Positions 6,871 through 14,366 of a stretch of 14,366 nucleotides of DNA are shown here, one piece after another. Below the pieces are notes generated by a model. It searched no databases. It was not told where the DNA came from and was given only the letters and a program-made list of their open reading frames with translations. Made by a program: the position numbers and the translations under genes. The stretch lies in the NCBI GenBank assembly GCA_937923225.1, contig CALAKR010000278.1, positions 1-14,366 on the forward strand, written 5' to 3'. Source of the DNA: an uncultured Aquabacterium sp. (lineage in GTDB: Bacteria > Pseudomonadota > Gammaproteobacteria > Burkholderiales > Burkholderiaceae_C). The stretch's first letter is position 1, and every line of letters starts with the position of its first letter.

Positions 6871-7728
6871 TTAGACCTTGTCATACACCGTCTTGCCGCG
6901 CAGCTTGAACAGATCGCGCGAATCGGTGAAGTTTTCTGAGTGGCCCACGAACAAAAGCCCGTGGGGGCGCATCACGCCGTGCATGCGCTCGAGGACCTTG
7001 CGCTGTGTCGCATGGTCGAAATAGATCATCACGTTGCGGCAGAAGATCACGTCGAAGGGCTCGCCCATCGACCAGTGCGTCTGCATCAGGTTGAAGGGCT
7101 TGAACTCGATCATGCGCGCCAGCTCGGGCTTGACGCGGATCTGGCCTTCATTGCCACCCTTGCCCTTGAGGAAGAAGTTGCGCAGGCGCCCCGGCGACAG
7201 GCCGCGCGAATCGGCGTTGTAGACCCCGCGCGAGGCCGTCTGCAGCACATTGGTGTCGATGTCGCTGGCCATGATCTTCACGCTGGCGTGCAGGCCCAGG
7301 GTCTCGGCCACGGTCATCGCGATGGAATAGGGCTCTTCGCCGGTCGATGCCGCGCAGCACCAGATGCGGATGCTCTTGGCCGCGCCGTGGGCCTTGAGCC
7401 AGTCGGCGAAGGTGTGGAAATGGTGGTCTTCGCGGAAGAAGGCGGTCAGGTTGGTCGTCAGGCAGTTGACGAACTCCTGCCACTCGCGCTGGGCCGTATC
7501 GCCCGAGGTCTGCTCCAGCCACTGCAGGTAGCTGTCGAAGGACTGGTGCTGGGTGTCGCGCAGGCGGCGCGACAGCCGGCTGTACACCATGGCCTGCTTG
7601 CCTTCGTGCAAATGGATGCCCGCGCGCTGGTAGATCAGGGAGCGAACCCGGTCGAAATCGCGCGTGCTGAAGCTGAACTCGCGGTCCTGGGCGGCGCCGA
7701 TCGGGTCTCGTTGCTGGGCGTTCATCAT
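6871..7728 (-). CDS. cheR: Chemotaxis protein-glutamate O-methyltransferase
   Basis: CheR transfers a methyl group from S-adenosylmethionine to receptor glutamates, opposing CheB. With the start at 7728 the protein is 285 residues, the usual size. The N-terminal helical domain (about 18-100) includes DFDRVRSLIYQRAGI, MVYSRLSRRLR and LTTNLTAFFRE. The methyltransferase domain follows with the SAM-binding motif CCAASTGEEPYS (124-135), ASDIDTNVL (154-162) and NVMIYFD (232-238). The frame stays open upstream to 7845, but that extension is arginine/cysteine-rich, unlike CheR, and would run upstream of the candidate FliA promoter. ATG 7728 or the adjacent ATG 7725 are therefore preferred. No strong Shine-Dalgarno separates these. 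First gene of cheR-cheD-cheB. Confidence 0.95.
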   Translation of the reverse strand: MMNAQQRDPIGAAQDREFSFSTRDFDRVRSLIYQRAGIHLHEGKQAMVYSRLSRRLRDTQHQSFDSYLQWLEQTSGDTAQREWQEFVNCLTTNLTAFFREDHHFHTFADWLKAHGAAKSIRIWCCAASTGEEPYSIAMTVAETLGLHASVKIMASDIDTNVLQTASRGVYNADSRGLSPGRLRNFFLKGKGGNEGQIRVKPELARMIEFKPFNLMQTHWSMGEPFDVIFCRNVMIYFDHATQRKVLERMHGVMRPHGLLFVGHSENFTDSRDLFKLRGKTVYDKV

Positions 7729-7785
7729 TATGGGAACAGGCTCTCGGCAGGGGAGAAAGGCAGGGCGATTCCTGCACGTGTTCAC

Positions 7786-7812
7786 ATATCGACAAATCGG
7801 ACGAACCCTTGA
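7786..7812 (-). promoter_or_regulatory. Candidate sigma-28 (FliA) promoter for cheR-cheD-cheB
   Basis: On the minus strand TCAAGGGT (7812-7805), an 11-base spacer and GTCGATAT (7793-7786) match the enterobacterial FliA consensus TAAAGTTT-N11-GCCGATAA at five and six of eight positions, with exact spacing. It lies 58 bases before the cheR ATG. Chemotaxis operons are classic FliA targets, so position and context support it. Confidence 0.5.
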
Positions 7813-7825
7813 GCGCCGTGTGCGA

Positions 7826-7841
7826 TGGTGACCACATTGCA
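7826..7841 (+). promoter_or_regulatory. Weak sigma-54-like element upstream of the GGDEF gene
   Basis: TGG (7826-7828) and TTGCA (7837-7841) place GG and GC exactly ten bases apart, as sigma-54 promoters need. The middle of the -24 box does not match the consensus. It lies about 100 bases before the GGDEF ATG. A chance match is quite possible. Confidence 0.2.
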
Positions 7842-7846
7842 TCAAG

Positions 7847-7865
7847 AAAGGACATTTACTCCTTT
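7847..7865. promoter_or_regulatory. Inverted repeat in the cheR/GGDEF divergent region, possible operator
   Basis: AAAGGA (7847-7852) and TCCTTT (7860-7865) are a perfect six-base dyad with a seven-base AT-rich centre. It sits in the 215-base gap between the divergent che and GGDEF transcripts, just upstream of the candidate FliA promoter with respect to cheR. The binding protein, if any, is unknown. Confidence 0.3.
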
Positions 7866-7943
7866 AATTCACGCCTTGAGTTTTCCGGGCACTGTTAGAC
7901 TTTCTTTCATTTTTCGCCCCTCGCCCGGAGCGCCGCCGCCTCC

Positions 7944-8747
7944 ATGCCCCCAGTTGTTCCCTCTCCAGAAGCCGATCTGGCCCAGGTTGCCGCGCAGGAT
8001 CGCGCCCTGAGGCTTGATCTGGCCCTCAACCTGCTTCAGCAGGCGGGGTGGGTGCTTCCCGAAGGCTTGCAGCAGGACTCGTGCGAGTGGCTCCAGGCCA
8101 TCATCGATGGCCTGTGCGATGTCTCCAGCCGCGATGCCCTCACGGGCCTAGTCAACCGCCGTCAGTTCGAGGTCGCCATTGGCCGCGAGGTCGATCGCGT
8201 GGCCCGCGCCGGCGAACCCGCCCTGCTGCTGGTGCTGGACATCGACCACTTCAAGAAGGTCAACGACACCCATGGTCACGCGGCCGGCGATGTCGTGATC
8301 CAGAGCGTGGCGCGCACCCTGCTCGAATGCGTGCGCCCCATGGACACCGTGGCCCGTGTCGGCGGCGAAGAATTCGCCATCATCCTGCCCAACTGCCCCC
8401 CCGCCTTCGGGCAGGCCGTGGCCGAGCGGATCCGCACGAAAGTGGCTGCCCAGCCGGTCGCCCTCATCGGCGGTCAGGCTTTGAACATCACCGTCAGCGT
8501 TGGCGGCGCGTTTGCGCCACAGTGGGTGCGCTCGTCAGCGGCCCTGTGGACCGAACGGGCCGATCAGCAGCTCTACCGCGCCAAGGCCGAAGGGCGCAAC
8601 CTGACCTGTCTGGAAATGCCCCCGCTCACCGTCGTCAGCGCCGAAGAAAAAGGCTTGCTGTTCGGCGCTTTTGGGCAATCTGACGCACTCTCTGGTGCGC
8701 AAGAGGGCTTAGGTTCGGCCGAAGAACTGCCGAATACCTTTCCATGA
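7944..8747 (+). CDS. Soluble GGDEF-domain diguanylate cyclase
   Basis: A 267-residue protein whose GGDEF domain (about 58-225) makes cyclic di-GMP from two GTP. The active-site motif is GGEEF at 140-144. Metal and substrate residues are seen in LVLDIDHFKKVNDTHGHAAGD, and DALTGLVNRRQFE opens the domain. An RxxD inhibitory site is present five residues before the motif (R131 to D134), so product feedback is expected. The first 57 residues are helical in character with no recognisable sensor and no membrane segment. About 40 C-terminal residues after the domain match nothing I know. ATG 7944 has GGAG about 13 bases upstream. The stop overlaps the next start as ATGA, so it is probably translationally coupled to the FlhG-like ATPase. 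It diverges from cheR. Confidence 0.93.
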   Translation: MPPVVPSPEADLAQVAAQDRALRLDLALNLLQQAGWVLPEGLQQDSCEWLQAIIDGLCDVSSRDALTGLVNRRQFEVAIGREVDRVARAGEPALLLVLDIDHFKKVNDTHGHAAGDVVIQSVARTLLECVRPMDTVARVGGEEFAIILPNCPPAFGQAVAERIRTKVAAQPVALIGGQALNITVSVGGAFAPQWVRSSAALWTERADQQLYRAKAEGRNLTCLEMPPLTVVSAEEKGLLFGAFGQSDALSGAQEGLGSAEELPNTFP

Positions 8748-9556
8748 CTGCGACCATGACCGAACCCGAGCTGACTTCCGCCCCGCCGACCGTGCGACTG
8801 GCGCGCACGCTGGCCGTGACCAGTGGCAAGGGTGGTGTAGGCAAGACCTTCTTCAGTGCGAACCTGGCGGCCGCCCTCAGCAGGCAGGGCCTGAAGGTGC
8901 TGGTGCTGGACGCCGACCTGGGCCTGGCCAATCTGGACGTGGTCCTGAACCTGTACCCCAAGATCACGTTGCATGACGTGTTCACCGGCAAGGCCCAACT
9001 GGAAGAGGCCATCCTGCCGGCGCCCGGCGGCTTCTCGGTGCTGCTGGCAGGCTCCGGCCTGGTGGAGTATTCCCGCCTGACGTCCGAGGTGCGCGAACAG
9101 CTGATGGACATCATCGCGACGGTATCGCCGCGCTTCGATGTGCTGCTGCTCGACACTGGTGCGGGCATTTCCGACGTGGTGCTGTTCGCGCTGTCGCTCG
9201 CGCACGAGGTCATCGTGGTCGCGACGCCCGAGCCCACTTCCATGACGGACGCCTACGCCACCATCAAGGTGCTGGCCGCCCAACAGGGCCGCGAGCAATT
9301 GCACATGGTGATCAACCAGGTGGCGCGCGCCGGCGAAGGCCGCACCATCTGTCAGCAGCTGCAGCAGGTGGTCGAGCGCTTCGTGCTGACGCCCTCGGGC
9401 ACCTCGCCCAAGCTCAACTACATCGGCGACATCCCCCTGGATGTCAGCGTGCGTGGTGCCGTGCAGCGCCGCTCGCTGCTGCTGGAGCTGCATCCCGGCT
9501 GCCCCGCCTCGCAGGGCGTGGTGCAGATCGCGACCAAGCTCAACAACCGCGGCTGA
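8744..9556 (+). CDS. FlhG/FleN-like MinD-family ATPase
   Basis: A 270-residue deviant Walker ATPase. The Walker A motif SGKGGVGKT spans 27-35, with signature lysine K29 and K34. Then come VLVLDADLGLANLDVVLNL (52-70), a Walker B region DVLLLDTGAGIS and EPTSMTDAYATIK. The last two and DADLGLANLD are closer to FlhG/FleN, which sets flagellar number and place, than to MinD or ParA. The N-terminal DQAxxLR-type motif used by many FlhG proteins to stimulate FlhF GTPase is absent from the first 23 residues, and no flhF is in the window, so I do not assign flhG firmly. The start overlaps the GGDEF stop (ATGA); an ATG at codon 5 is an alternative. The neighbouring che genes support a motility role. Alternatives are chemosensory-array or polar positioning ATPases of the ParC/MinD type. 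Confidence 0.8.
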   Translation: MTATMTEPELTSAPPTVRLARTLAVTSGKGGVGKTFFSANLAAALSRQGLKVLVLDADLGLANLDVVLNLYPKITLHDVFTGKAQLEEAILPAPGGFSVLLAGSGLVEYSRLTSEVREQLMDIIATVSPRFDVLLLDTGAGISDVVLFALSLAHEVIVVATPEPTSMTDAYATIKVLAAQQGREQLHMVINQVARAGEGRTICQQLQQVVERFVLTPSGTSPKLNYIGDIPLDVSVRGAVQRRSLLLELHPGCPASQGVVQIATKLNNRG

Positions 9557-9570
9557 TTCCTCTGACGGGC

Positions 9571-9592
9571 AGGGCGCTCCGACGCCCTTGTT
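9571..9592 (+). terminator. Candidate terminator after the FlhG-like gene
   Basis: AGGGCG (9571-9576) pairs with CGCCCT (9583-9588) around a six-base loop, followed by TGTT. The stem is GC-rich and the position, 15 bases after the stop, is right, but the T tract is short and interrupted. Confidence 0.45.
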
Positions 9593-9601
9593 CGCAGATG
9601 C

Positions 9602-9621
9602 GCCATAGACATGCCATAGAC
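9602..9621 (+). repeat. Nine-base direct repeat with 11-base period upstream of the globin gene
   Basis: GCCATAGAC occurs at 9602-9610 and 9613-9621, one helical turn apart. It covers roughly -48 to -29 relative to the globin ATG, where a -35 box would be. It could be an activator or repressor site; no known regulator motif is recognised. Confidence 0.5.
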
Positions 9622-9636
9622 GGGCGCGCTTGCGGC

Positions 9637-9642
9637 TACAGT
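9637..9642 (+). promoter_or_regulatory. Candidate -10 element for the globin gene, leaderless arrangement
   Basis: TACAGT ends seven bases before ATG 9650, which would put the transcript start at the start codon. No Shine-Dalgarno is seen. The -35 position overlaps the second direct-repeat copy and does not match TTGACA. Confidence 0.35.
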
Positions 9643-9649
9643 GCCGGCC

Positions 9650-10075
9650 ATGACTTCCCCTGACGACGACACCACCACCGGCGACGACCAGCAACCGGCC
9701 ACTGCCTACGACTGGGTGGGCGGCGACAGCGCTGTGCGCGCCCTGGTCGACCGCTTCTATGACCTGATGGACCTGGAGCCGGCCTACGCCGAGCTGCGCG
9801 CCGCGCACCCGCCGGATCTGGCCTCGGCCCGCGACAAGCTCTACTGGTTCCTGAGCGGCTGGCTGGGCGGCCCCAACCACTACATCGAACGCTTCGGTCA
9901 CCCGCGCCTGCGCATGCGCCACATGCCGTTTGCCATCGGCATCCTGGAGCGTGACCAGTGGCTGGCCTGCATGGCCCAGGCCATGAAGGAGCTGGCGCTG
10001 GATCCGGTGCTGCAGGAGCGCCTGAGCAAGGCCTTCTTCCAGACGGCCGACTGGATGCGCAACAAGGGCGTTTGA
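9650..10075 (+). CDS. Group II truncated haemoglobin
   Basis: A 141-residue haem protein of the 2-on-2 globin family, group II. These bind oxygen and nitric oxide and are linked to NO or oxidative stress handling. Family residues seen are B10 tyrosine Y37 in DRFYDLMD, the segment KLYWFLSGWLGGPNHY, the proximal histidine H91 in GHPRLRMRHMPF and the G8 tryptophan W104 in RDQWLACM; together these define group II. The first 20 residues are an acidic, threonine-rich extension. ATG 9650 is chosen over the GTG at 9641 because a -10-like TACAGT ends at 9642. It appears to be transcribed alone, between the FlhG-like gene and the convergent Smr gene. The physiological ligand is not deducible. Confidence 0.93.
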   Translation: MTSPDDDTTTGDDQQPATAYDWVGGDSAVRALVDRFYDLMDLEPAYAELRAAHPPDLASARDKLYWFLSGWLGGPNHYIERFGHPRLRMRHMPFAIGILERDQWLACMAQAMKELALDPVLQERLSKAFFQTADWMRNKGV

Positions 10076-10104
10076 TGGCGCCGGCGCGCCTGTCTGTGGT
10101 GACG

Positions 10105-10122
10105 GCCTGAGCGCGCTCAGGC
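10105..10122. terminator. Perfect 18-base palindrome at the globin/Smr convergent junction
   Basis: GCCTGAGCG is followed directly by its reverse complement CGCTCAGGC. It covers the Smr stop codon (10117-10119) and lies 30 bases after the globin stop. It can fold from either strand, so a bidirectional transcription barrier is plausible, but no T tract follows. Confidence 0.4.
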
Positions 10123-10827
10123 TTCCTGTGCGGCCTGCAGCGGCGTGGTGCCCGATTGCAGCAGCACGATCAGCGCGCCCGCTCCGCCCTCATCTCCCCG
10201 GGCCTGCACGAAGGCCAGCACCCGGTCGCTCTGTACCAGCCAGCGCTTGACCTTGTCCTTGATGACGGGGATGCGCCCTGGCGAGCCCAGGCCCTTGCCG
10301 TGCACCACGCGCACGCAGCGCCAGCCGCGCACCTGCGCATCACGCAGGAAGCGGCCCAGCTCCTGGCGGGCTTCTTCGCTGCGCAGGCCGTGCAGATCGA
10401 CCTGGCCTTGCAGGGCCCACACGCCACGGCGCAGCTTGCGCAGCACATCCGGGCCCAGCTCGGGGCGGCGGAAGGCCAGGGATTCGTCCGTCTCCAGCAG
10501 CGTCTCGACATCGAACTCGTCGGACAGCGATTCCTGCAGCACGGCCTGCTCATCCTGCTGACGGTGCTGCGGGATGGGGGCAGGGGGCGTGCGCCGGGCC
10601 TCGGCGCGGTTCTTGTCAGGCAGCCGGTGCACCGTGCCCACGGACTGCTGGAACAAGGCCTGATCCTGCACGCGCTGCGCCTGGGCCTTCTCGCGCTCGG
10701 CGCGCGCTGCCCGTTCGGCCTCGGCCCGTGCCGCTGCTTCACGCGCGGCCGAACGCAATGCCTTCTTCAAGTCGGCAAAGTCGTTCAGCGTGGTGGGTGA
10801 TGCGGGCTTGGAACGAGGTGGGCTCAC
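10117..10827 (-). CDS. Smr-domain (MutS2 C-terminal-like) protein
   Basis: A 236-residue protein. The C-terminal Smr domain (about 140-225) has the hallmark DLHGL (144-148), then VVHGKGLGSPG (174-184) and ARGDEGGAGALIVLL (209-223). Smr domains bind and often nick nucleic acids; stand-alone forms occur in many Proteobacteria. Residues about 15-57 are an alanine, arginine and glutamate-rich predicted coiled coil, followed by a low-complexity proline/glutamine linker. The start is GTG at 10827, with only a weak GGGG upstream; no ATG lies near the family-like N-terminus. It begins 21 bases after the radC stop on the same strand, so it may be co-transcribed with radC. Whether it is a nuclease in DNA repair or RNA turnover cannot be told from sequence. 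Confidence 0.88.
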   Translation of the reverse strand: MSPPRSKPASPTTLNDFADLKKALRSAAREAAARAEAERAARAEREKAQAQRVQDQALFQQSVGTVHRLPDKNRAEARRTPPAPIPQHRQQDEQAVLQESLSDEFDVETLLETDESLAFRRPELGPDVLRKLRRGVWALQGQVDLHGLRSEEARQELGRFLRDAQVRGWRCVRVVHGKGLGSPGRIPVIKDKVKRWLVQSDRVLAFVQARGDEGGAGALIVLLQSGTTPLQAAQEA

Positions 10828-10848
10828 GACCCCAAGCCTACAACACCT

Positions 10849-11517
10849 TCAGAGCAATCCGCGCTCGGCGAACGAAACGACGCCGGTGTGCCCCACCACG
10901 AAGTGATCCAGTACACGCACATCCACCAAGGACAGGCTGCTCTTGAGCGTCTGCGTGAGCAGTTCGTCGGCGCGCGAAGGCTCCAGCACGCCCGAGGGGT
11001 GGTTGTGCGCCAGGATCACGGCGGCCGCGTTGTGGGCCAGGGCGCGCTTGACGACCTCTCTCGGGTAAACGCTCGTTTGATTCAAAGTGCCCCGGAACAT
11101 TTCCTCGTCAGCCACCAGGCGGTGTTGCGCATCGAGGAACAGCACGGAGAACACCTCGTGGGGCAGGCTGCCGATGCGCCATTGCAGGTAGTCGCGCACG
11201 GCCTGCGGGGATTCGAACACCGGCGCCTCACGCAGTTGCCCGTTCAGGCCGCGCCGCGCCATCTCGGCCACGGCCAGCAGTTCGGCCCGCTTGGCGGGGC
11301 CCAGTCCGCGAATGCGGTTCAGGCTGGCCGGTGGCGCCTGCAGGAGGCCGGCCATGCCGCCCAGATCGTCCAGCATGCCCTGGGCCATCTGCAGCACGCC
11401 CCGGCCCTGCACGCCGGTGCGCAGCAGCAGGGCCAGCAGCTCGGCATCGGCCAGCGCCGAGGCGCCCATGGCCAGCAATTTTTCGCGTGGCCGCATCGCG
11501 GCAGGCAGGTCTTTCAT
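10849..11517 (-). CDS. radC: RadC family JAB-domain protein
   Basis: A 222-residue protein, the same length as Escherichia coli RadC. An N-terminal helix-hairpin-helix region (about 60-85, [15 protein letters not shown]) is followed by a JAB/MPN metal-binding domain (about 105-222). The latter has H171 and H173 in AHNHPSG, then S181 and D184, the complete metal-site pattern. It opens [19 protein letters not shown] with AGGGA nine bases before the ATG. RadC was once linked to recombination repair, but that phenotype was later reassigned and its biochemical role remains unsettled. Copies in mobile elements are common, but this one sits among housekeeping genes and looks chromosomal. It diverges from the FKBP gene with 92 bases between and is followed by the Smr gene. 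Confidence 0.95.
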   Translation of the reverse strand: MKDLPAAMRPREKLLAMGASALADAELLALLLRTGVQGRGVLQMAQGMLDDLGGMAGLLQAPPASLNRIRGLGPAKRAELLAVAEMARRGLNGQLREAPVFESPQAVRDYLQWRIGSLPHEVFSVLFLDAQHRLVADEEMFRGTLNQTSVYPREVVKRALAHNAAAVILAHNHPSGVLEPSRADELLTQTLKSSLSLVDVRVLDHFVVGHTGVVSFAERGLL

Positions 11518-11548
11518 GAGGCGGTATCCCTGGTTGATGATGTAAACC

Positions 11549-11554
11549 TAAAAT
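11549..11554 (+). promoter_or_regulatory. Candidate -10 element for fkpB-ispH
   Basis: TAAAAT, followed by TG, sits 56 bases before the FKBP ATG in a locally AT-rich patch of the gap that also separates radC. No clear -35 is seen at 16-18 bases upstream. The same AT-rich patch may carry the radC promoter on the other strand. Confidence 0.4.
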
Positions 11555-11609
11555 TGTGCTTTCGCTTTTCTTTTCAGCCCATCCTCCCGAAGGGGGTGGG
11601 TGTGCCTTC

Positions 11610-12071
11610 ATGACCACTGCCGTCCCTACCGTCCAGCCCGGATCCTTCCTGACCCTGCACTACCGCCTGGCCGGGCCGGATGGCGCTGACCTGGTCAACA
11701 CCTTCAACGACAAGCCGGCCACGCTGTCGCTGGGTTCGGGCGAGCTGTCGCCCGACCTGGAGGCCCGCCTGATCGGCCTGGCCGAAGGCACGCGCACCAC
11801 CATCGAGCTGGCCGCTGGCGAGGCCTTCGGCCCCCGCAACCCCGAGCTGCTGCAGCGCGTGGGCATGGGCCTGATGCGCGAGCTGGGTGATCCGGATGAA
11901 ACCTGGAATGTGGGCGATGTGGTGCAGTTCCCAACGCCCGATGGCCAGGGCCAGTTCGCCGGCGTGCTGCGCGAGCTGGACCCGGCTGGTGCCTGGGCCC
12001 TGTTCGATTTCAACCACCCGCTGGCCGGGCAGAGCGTCACCTTCGAGGTGCAGCTCATCGGCGTGCTGTGA
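11610..12071 (+). CDS. fkpB: FKBP-type peptidyl-prolyl cis-trans isomerase, SlpA/FkpB type
   Basis: A 153-residue cytoplasmic prolyl isomerase and chaperone of the SlpA/SlyD branch; E. coli FkpB is 149 residues. Seen are [15 protein letters not shown] near the N-terminus, the insert-in-flap chaperone segment between about 70 and 130, and the SlpA signature [19 protein letters not shown] at the C-terminus. It lacks the histidine- and cysteine-rich metal tail of SlyD. ATG 11610 is chosen over the upstream open frame because [11 protein letters not shown] matches family starts and AAGGGGG lies upstream, though 13 bases away. The stop overlaps a GTG of ispH and lies nine bases before the preferred ispH ATG. 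The fkpB-ispH pairing is also conserved in enterobacteria, which supports the assignment. Confidence 0.93.
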   Translation: MTTAVPTVQPGSFLTLHYRLAGPDGADLVNTFNDKPATLSLGSGELSPDLEARLIGLAEGTRTTIELAAGEAFGPRNPELLQRVGMGLMRELGDPDETWNVGDVVQFPTPDGQGQFAGVLRELDPAGAWALFDFNHPLAGQSVTFEVQLIGVL

Positions 12072-12079
12072 TCACGGCC

Positions 12080-13090
12080 ATGAACCAAGAGACCACTGCC
12101 GCCACCGCCATGCAGCACCAGGTGCAGGACGTGCTGTTGGCCGAGCCGCGCGGCTTCTGCGCCGGTGTGGACCGCGCCATCGAGATCGTCGAGCGCGCGC
12201 TGGCCCAGTTCGGCGCGCCCATCTACGTGCGCCACGAGATCGTGCACAACACCTACGTGGTCAACGACCTCAAGGGTAAGGGCGCCATCTTCATCGAGGA
12301 CCTGGCCGACGTGCCGCCCGGCGCCACCCTGATCTTCAGCGCCCATGGTGTGAGCCAGGAGGTGCGTCGCGAAGCCGATCGCCGCGGCTTCCAGGTGTTC
12401 GATGCCACCTGCCCGCTGGTTACCAAAGTGCACATCGAGGTGGCCAAGCTGCGCCGCGAAGGCTACGAGTTCATCATGATCGGCCACAAGGGCCACCCCG
12501 AGGTCGAAGGCACCATGGGGCAGCTCTCCGATGGCATCTACCTGGTTGAAGACGAGGCCGACGTGGCCCGCGTGCAGGTGAGCGATCCCACCAAGCTGGC
12601 CGTGGTCACGCAGACCACGCTGTCGGTCGATGACGCTGCGGCGATCATGGACGCCATCAAGACGCGCTTCCCGCAGATCCGCCAGCCCAAGCAGCAGGAC
12701 ATCTGCTATGCCACGCAGAACCGGCAAGACGCCATCAAGGTGATGGCGCCGCAGGTGGACGTGGTCGTGGTGGTGGGCAGCCCCACCAGCTCCAACAGCA
12801 ACCGCCTGCGTGAGCTGGCCGAGCGCCTGGGCACGCCGGCCTACATGGTCGATTGCGCCGAGGATCTGCAGGCCGCCTGGTTCGAAGGCCGCCCCCGCGT
12901 GGGCCTGACCGCCGGTGCCTCCGCGCCGGATGTGCTGGTGCAGCGCGTGATCCAGCAGCTCAAGCAGCTGGGCGCCGTGTCCGTGCGCCGCATGCAGGGC
13001 GTGGAGGAGCACGTGCGCTTCCCGCTGCCCAAGGGCCTGGGCGGCACGGGCCTGGACCGCCCCCTGCCCACCGAGCGATCCGCACCCTGA
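12080..13090 (+). CDS. ispH: 4-hydroxy-3-methylbut-2-enyl diphosphate reductase
   Basis: IspH (LytB) carries out the last step of the MEP pathway, reducing HMBPP to isopentenyl and dimethylallyl diphosphate with a 4Fe-4S cluster. The three cluster cysteines are present: C27 in [12 protein letters not shown]111 in [12 protein letters not shown] and C209 in [10 protein letters not shown]. The catalytic glutamate E141 lies in [11 protein letters not shown], and substrate-binding [22 protein letters not shown] and [10 protein letters not shown] are intact. From ATG 12080 the protein is 336 residues against 316 in E. coli, with about 15 extra residues at the N-terminus. A GTG at 12068, overlapping the fkpB stop, and an ATG at 12110 are alternatives. 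It is translated close behind fkpB. The C-terminal tail after PLPKGLGG is glycine/proline-rich. Confidence 0.97.
   Translation: MNQETTAATAMQHQVQDVLLAEPRGFCAGVDRAIEIVERALAQFGAPIYVRHEIVHNTYVVNDLKGKGAIFIEDLADVPPGATLIFSAHGVSQEVRREADRRGFQVFDATCPLVTKVHIEVAKLRREGYEFIMIGHKGHPEVEGTMGQLSDGIYLVEDEADVARVQVSDPTKLAVVTQTTLSVDDAAAIMDAIKTRFPQIRQPKQQDICYATQNRQDAIKVMAPQVDVVVVVGSPTSSNSNRLRELAERLGTPAYMVDCAEDLQAAWFEGRPRVGLTAGASAPDVLVQRVIQQLKQLGAVSVRRMQGVEEHVRFPLPKGLGGTGLDRPLPTERSAP

Positions 13091-14366
<1,276 letters not shown>

Noticed and set aside
7729..7855. N-terminal extension of CheR and a second minus-strand frame starting at 7855
   Set aside because: The extension is Arg/Cys-rich and unlike CheR, and both starts lie upstream of the candidate FliA promoter.
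10849..11517. radC as a mark of a mobile element or defence island
   Set aside because: There are no integrase, phage or defence genes nearby, and flanking genes are housekeeping with the same base composition.
11660..13012. 450-residue minus-strand open frame opposite fkpB and ispH
   Set aside because: ispH and fkpB are certain on the other strand; the frame has no recognisable domain and typical shadow composition.

Overview
The window reads as ordinary core chromosome of a high-GC betaproteobacterium in the order Burkholderiales, probably near Comamonadaceae or the Leptothrix/Aquabacterium group. This placement is inferred from GC-rich codon use, protein sequence character and gene order (ilvE next to a CHCC zinc-finger gene, fkpB next to ispH, a cheR-cheD-cheB run). 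It was not tested against a database. No tRNA, rRNA, CRISPR array, insertion sequence or prophage gene is visible. Almost every base is in a recognisable gene, and the largest gap is 215 bases.

Layout. (1) Positions 1-1241: the 5' end of an omega-amino-acid:pyruvate aminotransferase gene on the minus strand, divergent from a LysR-type regulator that probably controls it. (2) 1343-2563: ilvE (branched-chain aminotransferase) and a 72-residue CHCC zinc-finger gene, closed by a clear intrinsic terminator. (3) 2590-4896: a large exported patatin-like phospholipase with a POTRA-like segment and an outer-membrane barrel, of the PlpD/type Vd autotransporter kind. (4) 7728 down to 4948, minus strand: cheR-cheD-cheB, the receptor methylation/deamidation/demethylation set, with a good candidate sigma-28 (FliA) promoter in front of cheR. 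(5) 7944-9556: a soluble GGDEF diguanylate cyclase overlapping by ATGA with an FlhG/MinD-like ATPase, divergent from the che genes. (6) 9650-10075: a group II truncated haemoglobin. (7) 11517 down to 10117, minus strand: radC followed by an Smr-domain gene. (8) 11610-13090: an SlpA-type FKBP isomerase overlapping ispH, the last enzyme of the MEP isoprenoid pathway. (9) 13205 to the end: serS, cut by the window edge.

How the genes fit together. Blocks 4 and 5 form a motility/signalling locus: receptor adaptation on one strand, and c-di-GMP synthesis coupled to a flagellar-type ATPase on the other, sharing a 215-base control region. The remaining blocks are housekeeping metabolism, translation, stress and outer-membrane functions. 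I did not find a clearly undescribed system. The points most worth a second look are the coupled GGDEF/FlhG-like pair, the type Vd patatin, two genes that look leaderless, and an 11-base-period direct repeat in front of the globin gene.
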